Source: Myxococcota bacterium (GTDB lineage Bacteria; Myxococcota_A; UBA796; UBA9615; JAKLKC01). From it: a stretch of 64,000 nucleotides of DNA. Shown piece after piece: positions 35,229 through 43,152 of this stretch. The position numbers and the translations under genes are program-made. Positions within the stretch are counted from its first letter, which is position 1, and each line of letters starts with the position of its first letter. Location of the stretch: the NCBI GenBank assembly GCA_023150875.1, contig JAKLKC010000018.1, positions 43,303 to 107,302 of the forward strand, written 5' to 3'. The notes beneath the pieces were generated by a model. It saw only the letters and a program-made list of their open reading frames with translations, searched no databases and was not told where the DNA came from.

Positions 35229-35654
35229 ATGCGCGCGCTCGCCCCCCTCGTCGCCCTCGCCCTCGCCCTGGTCCCCGCCGTCGCGGACGCCGGATCCGAG
35301 GCGGAGGCGGATGGACTGCGCCTGGTGCTCGGGGGGCGCGAGGTGGACGTCCCCCTCCGGAGGGGCGAGGCGATGGAGATCGCCGTGGCGGACCCCGCCG
35401 GGGGCCCGGACCTGACGATCTCCCTGAGCTGGACGTCCCGGGGCGACGACGAGGAATCCGGGGACTCCCAGGATCCCGAGGACGCGCCACCCGAAGAGGG
35501 CGTGACCGACGCGGTCGTCTACCGATCCCTCGGGATCGGCCCCGGCGACGGGTGCGCCGCCGTACCCCGGGGGAGGGGCGGCGCCGCGGCCCTGGCCGGG
35601 GCGGTCGCCGCTGCCGGACTCGCCGCCCGCCGGCGGCCCTTCCCCCGGCGCTGA
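35229..35654 (+). CDS. Small exported protein with MYXO-CTERM-like sorting signal
   Basis: 141 residues. A signal peptide ends VADAG, and the mature region of about 90 residues is acidic. The end reads GDGCAAVP, then a hydrophobic Ala/Leu/Val helix, then ARRRPFPRR: a Cys, a membrane segment and a basic tail, the three parts of the MYXO-CTERM signal that myxosortase is thought to process. GGAGG lies six bases before the ATG. A second such tail occurs in the selenoprotein 1.2 kb away. Confidence 0.75.
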   Translation: MRALAPLVALALALVPAVADAGSEAEADGLRLVLGGREVDVPLRRGEAMEIAVADPAGGPDLTISLSWTSRGDDEESGDSQDPEDAPPEEGVTDAVVYRSLGIGPGDGCAAVPRGRGGAAALAGAVAAAGLAARRRPFPRR

Positions 35655-35663
35655 GGGGCGGAA

Positions 35664-35849
35664 GTGGACGCCCCCTTCGCACCCACCCGGACCCCCTCCC
35701 CGGATCCCCCGGCGGCGGCCCCGGCGCGGGCCGAGGCGGCGGAGGCGCGGGACGGCGACGAGGGCCGGTCCGCGGCGCCCGATCTCAGCGGGGCGCCGTG
35801 GGTGCGGATCCCGACCCTCCCGTGGCTGAAGCGGCGGCGCCTGGACTGA
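35664..35849 (+). CDS. Short hypothetical protein following the MYXO-CTERM gene
   Basis: 61 residues from a GTG at 35664, nine bases after the previous stop. Nearly every third position is G or C, which the opposite-strand reading of the same bases lacks, so I accept it as probably coding. It is Pro/Ala-rich and ends in a basic WVRIPTLPWLKRRRLD. It overlaps the end of the frameshifted MATE-like gene on the other strand by about 65 bases. The function is unknown. Confidence 0.45.
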   Translation: MDAPFAPTRTPSPDPPAAAPARAEAAEARDGDEGRSAAPDLSGAPWVRIPTLPWLKRRRLD

Positions 35850-36980
35850 CCCCCGGGCCTCCGGGAGCGGCACCGCCCCGGGCCGAGGAGGCCAACCGCC
35901 AGGCCGCCAGCACCGCCAGCGCTCCCCCCACGCCGCGGGCCTCCCCGAGGCCCCCCGGGGGAGGGCGGCGTCGGGACTCCACCACCCGAGCACCGTCCCC
36001 GGCAGGAACAGCAACAGCACGCCCCAGGCCGCGCACCACCCCCAGGCGATCCGGGGGGCTGCCGGCCCGGCGCCGGGCCGTCCCCTCCACAGTCCGCTCG
36101 CCGGCGCCAGCGCCAGGGCCGCCACGCCCCCGGCGCACAGGACCGGCAGGCCGGGGACGCCCCGGAGGGCCGCCCACCGGGAGAAGGCCAGGGCCGCGGC
36201 GGCGGCCACCCCCGCGCCCAGCGCCGGCGCCACCGAGCCCCGGAGCAGGGGCCGGAGGGCCCTCTCCTCACCTCCCCCGAGCCGCAGCAGCCTCCGATCC
36301 CGGCGCAGCTCGCGGGAAGCCAGCGCCAGGGACCCCACCACCACCGCCGCCAGCCCGTGCCCCAGGACCGTCCCGGCGGCGATCCCCGGGGCGCCCAGCC
36401 GGGGCGCCGAGGCCGCTCCGTAGGCCAGGGCGTAGGCGAAGGCGGCGGCGCACCCGAGGCCCGTCGTCAGCGCCGCCACCGCGTACCGCGGGCGCGAGAC
36501 GCCGTCGAAGTAGCCTTTCAGGCACAGCAGCGCCGCCAGCAAGGGCAGCCCCAGGGCCCGGACGGCGGCGGCATCGACGGCCGCGTCCCCCGATGCCGGC
36601 CAGGGGCCGAGGGCGGGCACCACGAACTCGGCGGCGTTGTGGACGGCGTACCCCCACGGCAGCCCCAGCGCCGCCGCCAGCACCAGCCCGGCGGCGACGG
36701 CCTGCTCGGGGGACACCGCTCCGTCCCCCGGGGGGGCGGCGAGGGCGGCCCGGGCGCAGCGGCGCACCGACTCGCCCAGGCCCACCGCGGGGGCGGCCGC
36801 GAGCCAGGTGGCGGCGGCGGCGACCGCCAGCTCCGACTGCCGCCCGGGCCCGAGGCCGCCGGCGAGGGCGAGGGGCACCACGTCGAGGGCGACCAGGAGG
36901 GTGGCGCCCCCGGCGATCCCGAGGGCCGCGGAGGTCCCGCCCCGCGCGCCGTCCCGCCCGGGCGGGGCCGCCCGAGTCAC
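35785..36980 (-). pseudogene. MATE-like exporter with an apparent frameshift near its 3' end
   Basis: Starts at a GTG (36980) overlapping the upstream gene's stop in GTGA. About ten hydrophobic helices follow in one frame, with MATE-type features GYFDGVSRPRYAVAALTTG and GAPGIAAGTVLGHGLAA. Near 35945-35970, at runs of C and G (CCCCCGGGGGG on the coding strand), hydrophobic coding sense jumps to another frame, ending with a last helix GVGGALAVLAAWRL and a stop at 35785. In the original frame the sequence turns into low-quality Arg/Pro. It is either a real frameshift, so truncated, or an error at a homopolymer. Confidence 0.55.
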
Positions 36981-37810
36981 CTCGCCTCGCCCGCCGGGGC
37001 GTCGTCGTCCGCGAACACGGGATCGCAGCCCGGCCGCTCCGGGGTGGGCAGGCCGGGGATCCCCCGGAGCCCCGGGGCCCTCCCTCCGGGCCAGAGGTCC
37101 CGGCGGCACGCGGCGCAGTAATGCAGGGGCAAGCGGCCGGCGAAGAGGGCGGGCAGGGCCCACACCAGGGCCGAGCGGGGGTCCACCGTCCGGTACAGGG
37201 CGCACCAGGCGGCGGTGCAGTGGCCCCGGTCGCGGTGGGAGGGCTCGGTGACCAGCCCCAGGGCGTGGCCGGCCTCGTGGACCAGGACCGCGTGCTCCTG
37301 CGCGGTCCCCGTGACCCAGAGGATGGACCGGAGCCGGCGGGCGAACACCACCACCACCGGCACGTCCACGTCGTCCGCCAGCTCCCCCGCGCGGTAGCAG
37401 TATCCGCGGTACTTCTGCTGTTCCGTCGCGTACAGCACGTACATCGCCGCCGCGCCGTCGGGCGGGGGGCGGCGGTGCTCCCGGGCGATCCGGCGCAGTC
37501 CGGCGGGGGTGCCGTCCCACTCCTCGGCGGGGATGGTCTCGTCCAGGAGGATCTCGATCCCCCCGGGCTTGTCGACGTAGAACGCCAGGCTCCGGGCGAA
37601 GGCGTCCAGGGCCTTCTTCCGGGGCTCCGCGCCGTCCAGGCGGTCCACCTCCACCACCAGCCGGGGGGGATCGGGGTCCAGGAGGCGTCCATCCCGGAAG
37701 GAGGTCCCCGGCTTCCCGTCGGCGGGGTGGCGCAGCACCCCGCAGCCCGCCCCCAGGGCGACGAGGGCGAGGAGGGCCCGCCACGGCAGGGATCGGCCCC
37801 GGGAGCGCAT
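36977..37810 (-). CDS. Metallopeptidase-like lipoprotein (HExxHxxxxxxxH)
   Basis: 277 residues. Lipobox LGAGC near residue 23. HEAGHALGLVTEPSH at about 178-192 gives a zincin HExxH with a Gly and a further His, close to metzincins but with seven rather than five residues between the second and third His. A Cys-rich region follows (HCTAAWCALY, HYCAACRRD), which may bind zinc or form disulphides. It is probably a periplasmic or surface protease. The ribosome-binding site is weak. It overlaps the MATE-like gene by four bases, so they form an operon. Confidence 0.75.
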   Translation of the reverse strand: MRSRGRSLPWRALLALVALGAGCGVLRHPADGKPGTSFRDGRLLDPDPPRLVVEVDRLDGAEPRKKALDAFARSLAFYVDKPGGIEILLDETIPAEEWDGTPAGLRRIAREHRRPPPDGAAAMYVLYATEQQKYRGYCYRAGELADDVDVPVVVVFARRLRSILWVTGTAQEHAVLVHEAGHALGLVTEPSHRDRGHCTAAWCALYRTVDPRSALVWALPALFAGRLPLHYCAACRRDLWPGGRAPGLRGIPGLPTPERPGCDPVFADDDAPAGEAR

Positions 37811-37937
37811 GGGCGGGGATCGTACACGGCGCGGGCGCGCTTTACACGGCCGCGGGGGAGGCCGTAGAACGAGGGGGCGGTCCTGGGGATCCGCGGCGGG
37901 GGCCGCGTACCGCTCCGGGACCCGCGAAAGGGGGCCC

Positions 37938-39755
37938 GTGATCTCCGACGCCGTGGCGACCATCATCCACACCCTGTACGCCCGCGGGGCGGAGCACCCC
38001 GACCGGACCGCGCTCCGGTACAAGGAGGCGGACGCCTGGCGGGACGTGAGCTGGGCCTGGTACGTGCGGGAGGTCGAGCGCCTGGGCGCCGCCCTGCTCG
38101 CCCTGGGGATCGAGCCCGGGGACCGGGTGGCGATCCTGAGCACCAACCGGCGGGAGTGGCTCTACGCCGACCTCGCCGCCATGGCCGTGGGCGCCGCCTC
38201 GGTGCCGGTCTATCCGACCTCTCCCCCCCACCAGGCGGCCTACGTGCTCGGGCACTGCGGGGCCAAGGTGGTGTTCTGCGGCGACGGCGAGCAGGTGGCG
38301 AAGGTCCGCTCGGTGTGGGGGGAGCTGCCCGCCCTGGCCCACGTCGTGGCGATGCCCGGAACGCCGCCGGTGGGGGATCCCCGGGTGCTGGCGTGGGAGG
38401 ACCTGGTGGGCCGGGGCGAGGCGGCGGGGGAGGAGGGGCGCGCGGCCGTCCGGGCGCGGACCGACGCCCTGGAGCCCCGGAGCCTGGCCACCGTGGTCTA
38501 CACCTCGGGGACCACCGGCCCCCCCAAGGGCGCGATGCTCAGCCACGGCAACCTGGCGGTGGAGGCGGCGGCCATCGCCCGGATCTTCGACGCCGGCGAG
38601 GACGACGCCACCCTGAGCTTCCTGCCCCTGTCCCACATCGCCGAGCGCCTCCAGGGGGAGCTGGTGGCCATCGCCATCGGCTACACCGTGAACTTCGCGG
38701 AGTCCATGGAGAAGGTCCTGGACAACCTCCAGGAGGTCCAGCCGACGATCCTCCTGTGCGTGCCCCGCCTGTGGGAGAAGATCTACGCCCGCCTCCAGGA
38801 CGGCCTGGCCTCGGCGCCCCCGATGCGTCGCCGGATCTTCGCCTGGGCGGGCGCCGTGGGCCTCGAGTGGTTCGCGGCGACGCACCACGGCGAGAAGCCG
38901 GGGGCGTGGCTCTCCGTCCAGCACGCCCTGGCCGGGCGCCTCGTTTACTCCAAGCTCCGGGCGCGCCTGGGAATGACCCGCACCCGGCGCCTGGTGAGCG
39001 GGGCCGCTCCGCTGTCCAAGGAGCTGGCGGAGTTCTTCGCCTCGCTGGGCCTGGTGATCACCGAGGCCTACGGCCAGACGGAGTGCGTCGGGGTCAGCCA
39101 CTTCAACCCCCCGGACCGGGTCCGCTTCGGCACCGTGGGGGTCACCCTGCCCGGGGTCGAGGCGCGCCTGGCCGAGGACGGGGAGATCCTGGTGCGGGGC
39201 GGCAACGTCTTCATGGGCTACCTGGCCGACGCCAAGGCCACCGCGGAGACGGTGGTGGGCGGCTGGCTCCACACCGGGGACGTGGGGGAGCTGACCCCCG
39301 AGGGCTACCTCCGCATCACCGACCGCAAGAAGGACATCATCGTCACCGCGGCGGGGAAGAACATCGCCCCCCAGGACATCGAGAACCGCCTCAAGAACCA
39401 CGTCGGGATCAGCCAGGCGGTGGTCATCGGGGACCAGCGCCCCTACGTGGTGGCCCTGATCACCCTGGACGTGCCCACCCTCCAGTCCCTGTGGGCAAGG
39501 GAGGGCCGGGGGGAGCTCCCCGAGGCGTCGGCCCCCCGGGACCCCGCGGTCCGGACCCTGCTCCAGGGCTACGTCGACCAGGTCAACGCCGGACTGGGCC
39601 GCTGGGAGCAGATCAAGTACTTCGCCGTGCTCGACCGGGACTTCACCGTCGAGGACGACGAGCTGACCCCCTCCCTGAAGGTGCGCCGCCGGGTGATCCA
39701 GAAGCGCTACGCCGAGGTGGTGGACGGCCTCTACGCCCGGGCGCCTGCGGGCTGA
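37938..39755 (+). CDS. Long-chain fatty acid-CoA ligase (AMP-forming)
   Basis: 605 residues, typical of FadD15-type enzymes. The AMP-binding motif YTSGTTGPPKGAM is at about 190-203, the acyl-binding region VSGAAPLSKELAEFF follows, and GWLHTGDVGE plus ITDRKKDIIVTAAGKNIAPQDIE form the adenylate and hinge motifs. It activates fatty acids with ATP and CoA. The GTG at 37938 is preceded by AAGGGGG. It stands alone on the plus strand, diverging from the metallopeptidase operon. Confidence 0.93.
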   Translation: MISDAVATIIHTLYARGAEHPDRTALRYKEADAWRDVSWAWYVREVERLGAALLALGIEPGDRVAILSTNRREWLYADLAAMAVGAASVPVYPTSPPHQAAYVLGHCGAKVVFCGDGEQVAKVRSVWGELPALAHVVAMPGTPPVGDPRVLAWEDLVGRGEAAGEEGRAAVRARTDALEPRSLATVVYTSGTTGPPKGAMLSHGNLAVEAAAIARIFDAGEDDATLSFLPLSHIAERLQGELVAIAIGYTVNFAESMEKVLDNLQEVQPTILLCVPRLWEKIYARLQDGLASAPPMRRRIFAWAGAVGLEWFAATHHGEKPGAWLSVQHALAGRLVYSKLRARLGMTRTRRLVSGAAPLSKELAEFFASLGLVITEAYGQTECVGVSHFNPPDRVRFGTVGVTLPGVEARLAEDGEILVRGGNVFMGYLADAKATAETVVGGWLHTGDVGELTPEGYLRITDRKKDIIVTAAGKNIAPQDIENRLKNHVGISQAVVIGDQRPYVVALITLDVPTLQSLWAREGRGELPEASAPRDPAVRTLLQGYVDQVNAGLGRWEQIKYFAVLDRDFTVEDDELTPSLKVRRRVIQKRYAEVVDGLYARAPAG

Positions 39756-39781
39756 GCGTCGCCCCGCGTCGCCGTGAGTGG

Positions 39782-39831
39782 TTGCAGACTACTCACTCAC
39801 TGAGTAATCTTGCTCATCGGCCGAGCAAGAT
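39782..39831 (+). promoter_or_regulatory. Two inverted repeats at the start of the AAA/DUF4143 gene
   Basis: TACTCA-CTCAC-TGAGTA (39790-39806) and ATCTTGCTC-ATCGGCC-GAGCAAGAT (39807-39831, nine perfect pairs) lie back to back, the second ending six bases before the ATG at 39838. A weak promoter TTGCAG-17-TAATCT (39782-39787, 39805-39810) overlaps them. The stretch is much richer in A/T than its surroundings. The arrangement fits repressor binding or an RNA hairpin covering the ribosome-binding site. Confidence 0.6.
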
Positions 39832-39837
39832 GAGTCG

Positions 39838-41031
39838 ATGACCTCCCCACGCTTCGAGCGCGCCGTCGTGTCCCGCATCCTGCGGGGGCTCCAGCGGGAT
39901 CCGCCCCTCCTCCAGGTCCTGGTGGGGCCGCGGCAGGTGGGGAAGACCACCGCCGCCCGGGGGGTGGCGGGACGATGGGACGGGAGGGTCCGTTACGCCG
40001 CGGCCGACGAGATGCTGCCCCCCCGCGCGGACTGGATCCGCTTCCACTGGGAGCTGGCCCGGGGGGAGGGTGGGGACCGGCCGGCGCTGCTGGTGCTCGA
40101 CGAGGTCCAGAAGGTCGTCGGGTGGAGCGAGCAGGTCAAGGCGCTGTGGGACGCCGACCGGGCCGCCGGGGCGGGACCCCGGGTGCTCCTGCTGGGGTCG
40201 TCCGCCTTGCTGTTGGCCGCCGGCACCACCGAGAGCCTGGCCGGACGCTTCTTCCTGCACCGCTGTCCTCACTGGTCCTGGACCGAGTGCCGGGACGCCT
40301 TCGGCTGGGACCTGGACCGATGGCTGTGGTTCGGCGGCTACCCCGGGGCGGCGCCCCTCGCCGACGACGAGGACACCTGGAAGGCCTATGTCCGGGACTC
40401 CCTCGTCGAGGCGGTCCTCGCCCGGGACGTCCTGTCGCTCCAGCGGGTCCACAAGCCGGCCCTCCTCCGCCACCTCTTCGCGCTGGCCTGCCACTTCCCC
40501 GCCCAGGCCCTCTCCTACACGAAGATGCTCGGCCAGCTCCAGGAGGCCGGCAACACCACCACCCTGGCCCACTACGTCCACCTGCTGGAGACCGCGTTCC
40601 TGCTCTCCGGCCTGGAACGCTGGTCCCCCGGGCAGGCGCGCAGCCGGGGGACCAGCCCCAAGCTGGTGCTCTGGAACAACGCCCTCGTCTCGGCCCTGGA
40701 CACCCGAGGGTTCGCCCAGGCCCGGGCGGACCGCGGGTGGTGGGGGCGGCTGGTGGAGAACGCCGTGGGGGCCCACCTGCTGAACCACCTCCAGGGCTTG
40801 CCCTACGAGGTGTGCTGGTGGCGCGAGCGCAACGCAGAGGTGGACTTCGTGGTGCAGACCGGCCGGGAGGCGTGGGGCATCGAGGTGAAGAGCGGCCGCC
40901 CCGACCGGCGCCCGGACCTCACGGCCTTCCACCGGGCCCATCCGCGGGCGCGGACGTGGATCGTGGGTTCCGGGGGGATGGCGCTCCAGGAGTTCTTCTC
41001 GCGGGACCCTCGGGAGGTGCTGGACGGGTGA
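39838..41031 (+). CDS. AAA-family ATPase with DUF4143 domain (AAA_14)
   Basis: 397 residues. Walker A GPRQVGKTTAARG at about 30-42, Walker B ALLVLDEVQKV near 83, and a sensor-like LLLGSSALLL. The C-terminal DUF4143 has FGGYPG, WGRLVENAVGAHLL and RNAEVDFVVQ...IEVKSG, the last resembling a nuclease-fold D...ExK core. These proteins are widespread, often sporadically distributed and of uncertain role; some accompany toxin or mobile regions. The start region contains two inverted repeats and no clear ribosome-binding site, so expression is likely specially controlled. The odd local base composition hints at horizontal arrival. Confidence 0.85.
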   Translation: MTSPRFERAVVSRILRGLQRDPPLLQVLVGPRQVGKTTAARGVAGRWDGRVRYAAADEMLPPRADWIRFHWELARGEGGDRPALLVLDEVQKVVGWSEQVKALWDADRAAGAGPRVLLLGSSALLLAAGTTESLAGRFFLHRCPHWSWTECRDAFGWDLDRWLWFGGYPGAAPLADDEDTWKAYVRDSLVEAVLARDVLSLQRVHKPALLRHLFALACHFPAQALSYTKMLGQLQEAGNTTTLAHYVHLLETAFLLSGLERWSPGQARSRGTSPKLVLWNNALVSALDTRGFAQARADRGWWGRLVENAVGAHLLNHLQGLPYEVCWWRERNAEVDFVVQTGREAWGIEVKSGRPDRRPDLTAFHRAHPRARTWIVGSGGMALQEFFSRDPREVLDG

Positions 41032-41050
41032 ACCTCCTGTTCCCCCTCCC

Positions 41051-42016
41051 TCACCCTCCCTCCCCCTGCCTCTCCCGCCGGGACCGGGCGACCTCGTCCA
41101 TGAGGTCCCGCACGCTCTGGACCTCGCCCGACAGGCGCTGGGCGCGCTCGGCGACGCGGCCGAGGGCGCGGGTGGGCTCGTCGAGGCCCTCGGCGGCCTG
41201 GAGGCGCAGCAGGTCCACCTGCATCACCTTCAGGGCCTCGGCGAAGGCCCGGGCCTGGGCGTCGATGCGCTCGGCGATGGCCCGCAGGTCCCCCATCCCC
41301 GCCTCCAGGCTGTCGAGGTGCCCCAGGGACTCCCGGTAGGCCTCCTGGGTGCGGGGATCCTCGGTGGCGGCGATCCGGGCCAGGAGGTCCTCCCGCTCCC
41401 GGGCGAGGTCCGCCTCGCCCCGGGTGGCGAGGGCCCGCTCCATGGAGGCGCGGTGGCGCAGCAGGGCCCGGATCCGCTCCAGGCCCCCCCGCACCGTCGC
41501 CTCCACCTCCGCCGCCCGGGCGGGATCCCCCGGGGAGGCGGCCAGGAGGCGGGCGGTGGCCGCCGCCTCGTCCTCGCAGCGCCGCTGGAGCTCGCCGGCG
41601 GTCCCCGGCAGGTCCTCCCGGTCCGGGGCGGGGGCGGCGATCCCGGCGGGCGCCTCCCCGCCCGCGGCGCGGCTCGCCAGCGCCCTCCGCGCCCCCTCGA
41701 TCTGCGGGCGGTGGCGGGCGGCCCAGTTGGCGAAGCCGAAGGCGTGGAAGAACACCCCGATCCCCCACGACAGGGCCACCACCAGGGTGGAGCTGGGACC
41801 GGCGGTCACCAGCAGCAGGGCCAGCACCATCCCATACGCCACGAGGTGCCCGATCAGGCCCGCCCGCCGCTGGTCGTAGCGGTCCACGAGGCGCTGCTCG
41901 GGTCCGCGGGCCAGGCCGTGGCGGCCCCCGTGTCCCCGGCGCTCGTGGGCCCGGGCGGCGCGGGCGATCTCGGAGTCGCGCCGCTTCTCCTCCTCTTCGA
42001 AGTCGATCCGGGCCAC
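41051..42016 (-). CDS. 2TM-domain protein with coiled coil
   Basis: 321 residues. The N-terminal 45 residues are charged. Residues about 45-115 form a 2TM module: RRAGLIGHLVAYGMVLALLLVTAG and VVALSWGIGVFFHAFGFANW, which fit the 2TM domain found in membrane-anchored signalling proteins. The rest (about 130-315) is mostly a long coiled coil rich in Ala, Glu and Arg. The GTG at 42016 has AAGGAG four bases upstream. Probably an oligomeric membrane scaffold; the function is unknown. Confidence 0.75.
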   Translation of the reverse strand: MARIDFEEEEKRRDSEIARAARAHERRGHGGRHGLARGPEQRLVDRYDQRRAGLIGHLVAYGMVLALLLVTAGPSSTLVVALSWGIGVFFHAFGFANWAARHRPQIEGARRALASRAAGGEAPAGIAAPAPDREDLPGTAGELQRRCEDEAAATARLLAASPGDPARAAEVEATVRGGLERIRALLRHRASMERALATRGEADLAREREDLLARIAATEDPRTQEAYRESLGHLDSLEAGMGDLRAIAERIDAQARAFAEALKVMQVDLLRLQAAEGLDEPTRALGRVAERAQRLSGEVQSVRDLMDEVARSRRERQGEGG

Positions 42017-42190
42017 GGGGGCTCCTTCGCCCGGGCGGGCGGGCGGCGTTCACGGTTGCGGGCGATCCGGGCGCCCGGTACTTTCAGGCTGCGCGGGGCG
42101 CGGCGCACGGGGGGCGGCGGATCGGCCGCTCCCCGCCGCGTCGGGCCGAAGTGGCCCCAGACCCCTGACCGCCGGAGGTGGACCCTTCCC

Positions 42191-43030
42191 TTGAGCTTCA
42201 CACCCGATCCCAGGTCCGCGGCGGCCCTCTCCGGGCGGGCCCCCGGTGGCGCGGGGCTGCGCCGATACCGCCACCTCATCGCGTCGTTCGTCGTCAACGA
42301 CCTGCAGACCCGCTACGCGGGGTCCTCCGTCGGCCTCTTCTGGACGGTGGGCAAGCCCGTGCTGGAGCTGCTCACCTACACCTTCGTCTTCACCATCCTG
42401 CTGAGGGTGCAGTTTCGCGCCGACTTCGACACCCTCCAGAACGCCCTCTACCTGTTCTGCGGCTACATCGCCTGGCTGACGGTGTCCGAGTCCGTGCTGC
42501 GGACGGGCAACATCATTCGAGAGAACGGCCACCTCATCAAGAAGGTCCACTTCCCGCCCGCGATCCTGCCCCTCCACGTCTGTCTCGCCGAGGTCGTCAG
42601 CCAGGGCCTGCGCTTCTCGGTGCTGCTCCTGGCCGCCCTCCTCGCCGGCAACCCCCCCAGCGGGCACATCGCCTGGGTGCTGCCGATCCTCGTCCTCCAG
42701 ATCGCCTTCACCTGCGGGATCTGCATGCTGGTGAGCTGCGCCGCAGTCTACTTCAAGGACGTCGTCCAGATCCTGCCCTCGGTGCTCCTGATCTGGATGT
42801 TCGTCACCCCGATCTTCTACTCGGACACCGCGTACCCGCCCCTCTACAAGCCCATCCTGGTGCTGAACCCGGTGTCTCAGCTCGTGGGCATGTACCGCCT
42901 GGTCCTCCTGGAGCACCAGCCCCCCCTGCCGGGCCAGGTGGCGGTCTTCGCGGCGGCGGCGGTCCTGTCCCTGGCCCTGGGGGCCGTCGTCTTTCACCGA
43001 CACAGCTACGAATTCGCGGATCTGGTGTAG
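42191..43030 (+). CDS. ABC-2 type polysaccharide export permease
   Basis: 279 residues. RYRHLIASFVVNDLQTRYAGSSVGLFWTVGKP at the start and YEFADLV at the end are typical of TagG/KpsM/Wzm permeases, with about six helices between. It would move cell-wall or surface polysaccharide across the inner membrane with a separate ATPase, which is not seen next to it. The only in-frame upstream start is a TTG at 42191, preceded at some distance by GGAGG; the start is therefore uncertain. The TPR gene follows 122 bases later. Confidence 0.85.
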   Translation: MSFTPDPRSAAALSGRAPGGAGLRRYRHLIASFVVNDLQTRYAGSSVGLFWTVGKPVLELLTYTFVFTILLRVQFRADFDTLQNALYLFCGYIAWLTVSESVLRTGNIIRENGHLIKKVHFPPAILPLHVCLAEVVSQGLRFSVLLLAALLAGNPPSGHIAWVLPILVLQIAFTCGICMLVSCAAVYFKDVVQILPSVLLIWMFVTPIFYSDTAYPPLYKPILVLNPVSQLVGMYRLVLLEHQPPLPGQVAVFAAAAVLSLALGAVVFHRHSYEFADLV

Positions 43031-43152
43031 GCTCTCGATCGTGCTCCGGGCGTCCGTTCCGCGTCCCCACCGGGACCGCCGGTCCGGGCCTCGCCCCATC
43101 CCCGACACCGTTCGCGGCCCCGGACGGGCCGCCCGTCCGAAAGGCGTGCCGC

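Noticed and set aside
35664..35849. Rejecting the 61-residue ORF as noise
   Set aside because: I kept it because its third-position G/C is near 95%, while the overlapping antisense frame loses this bias.
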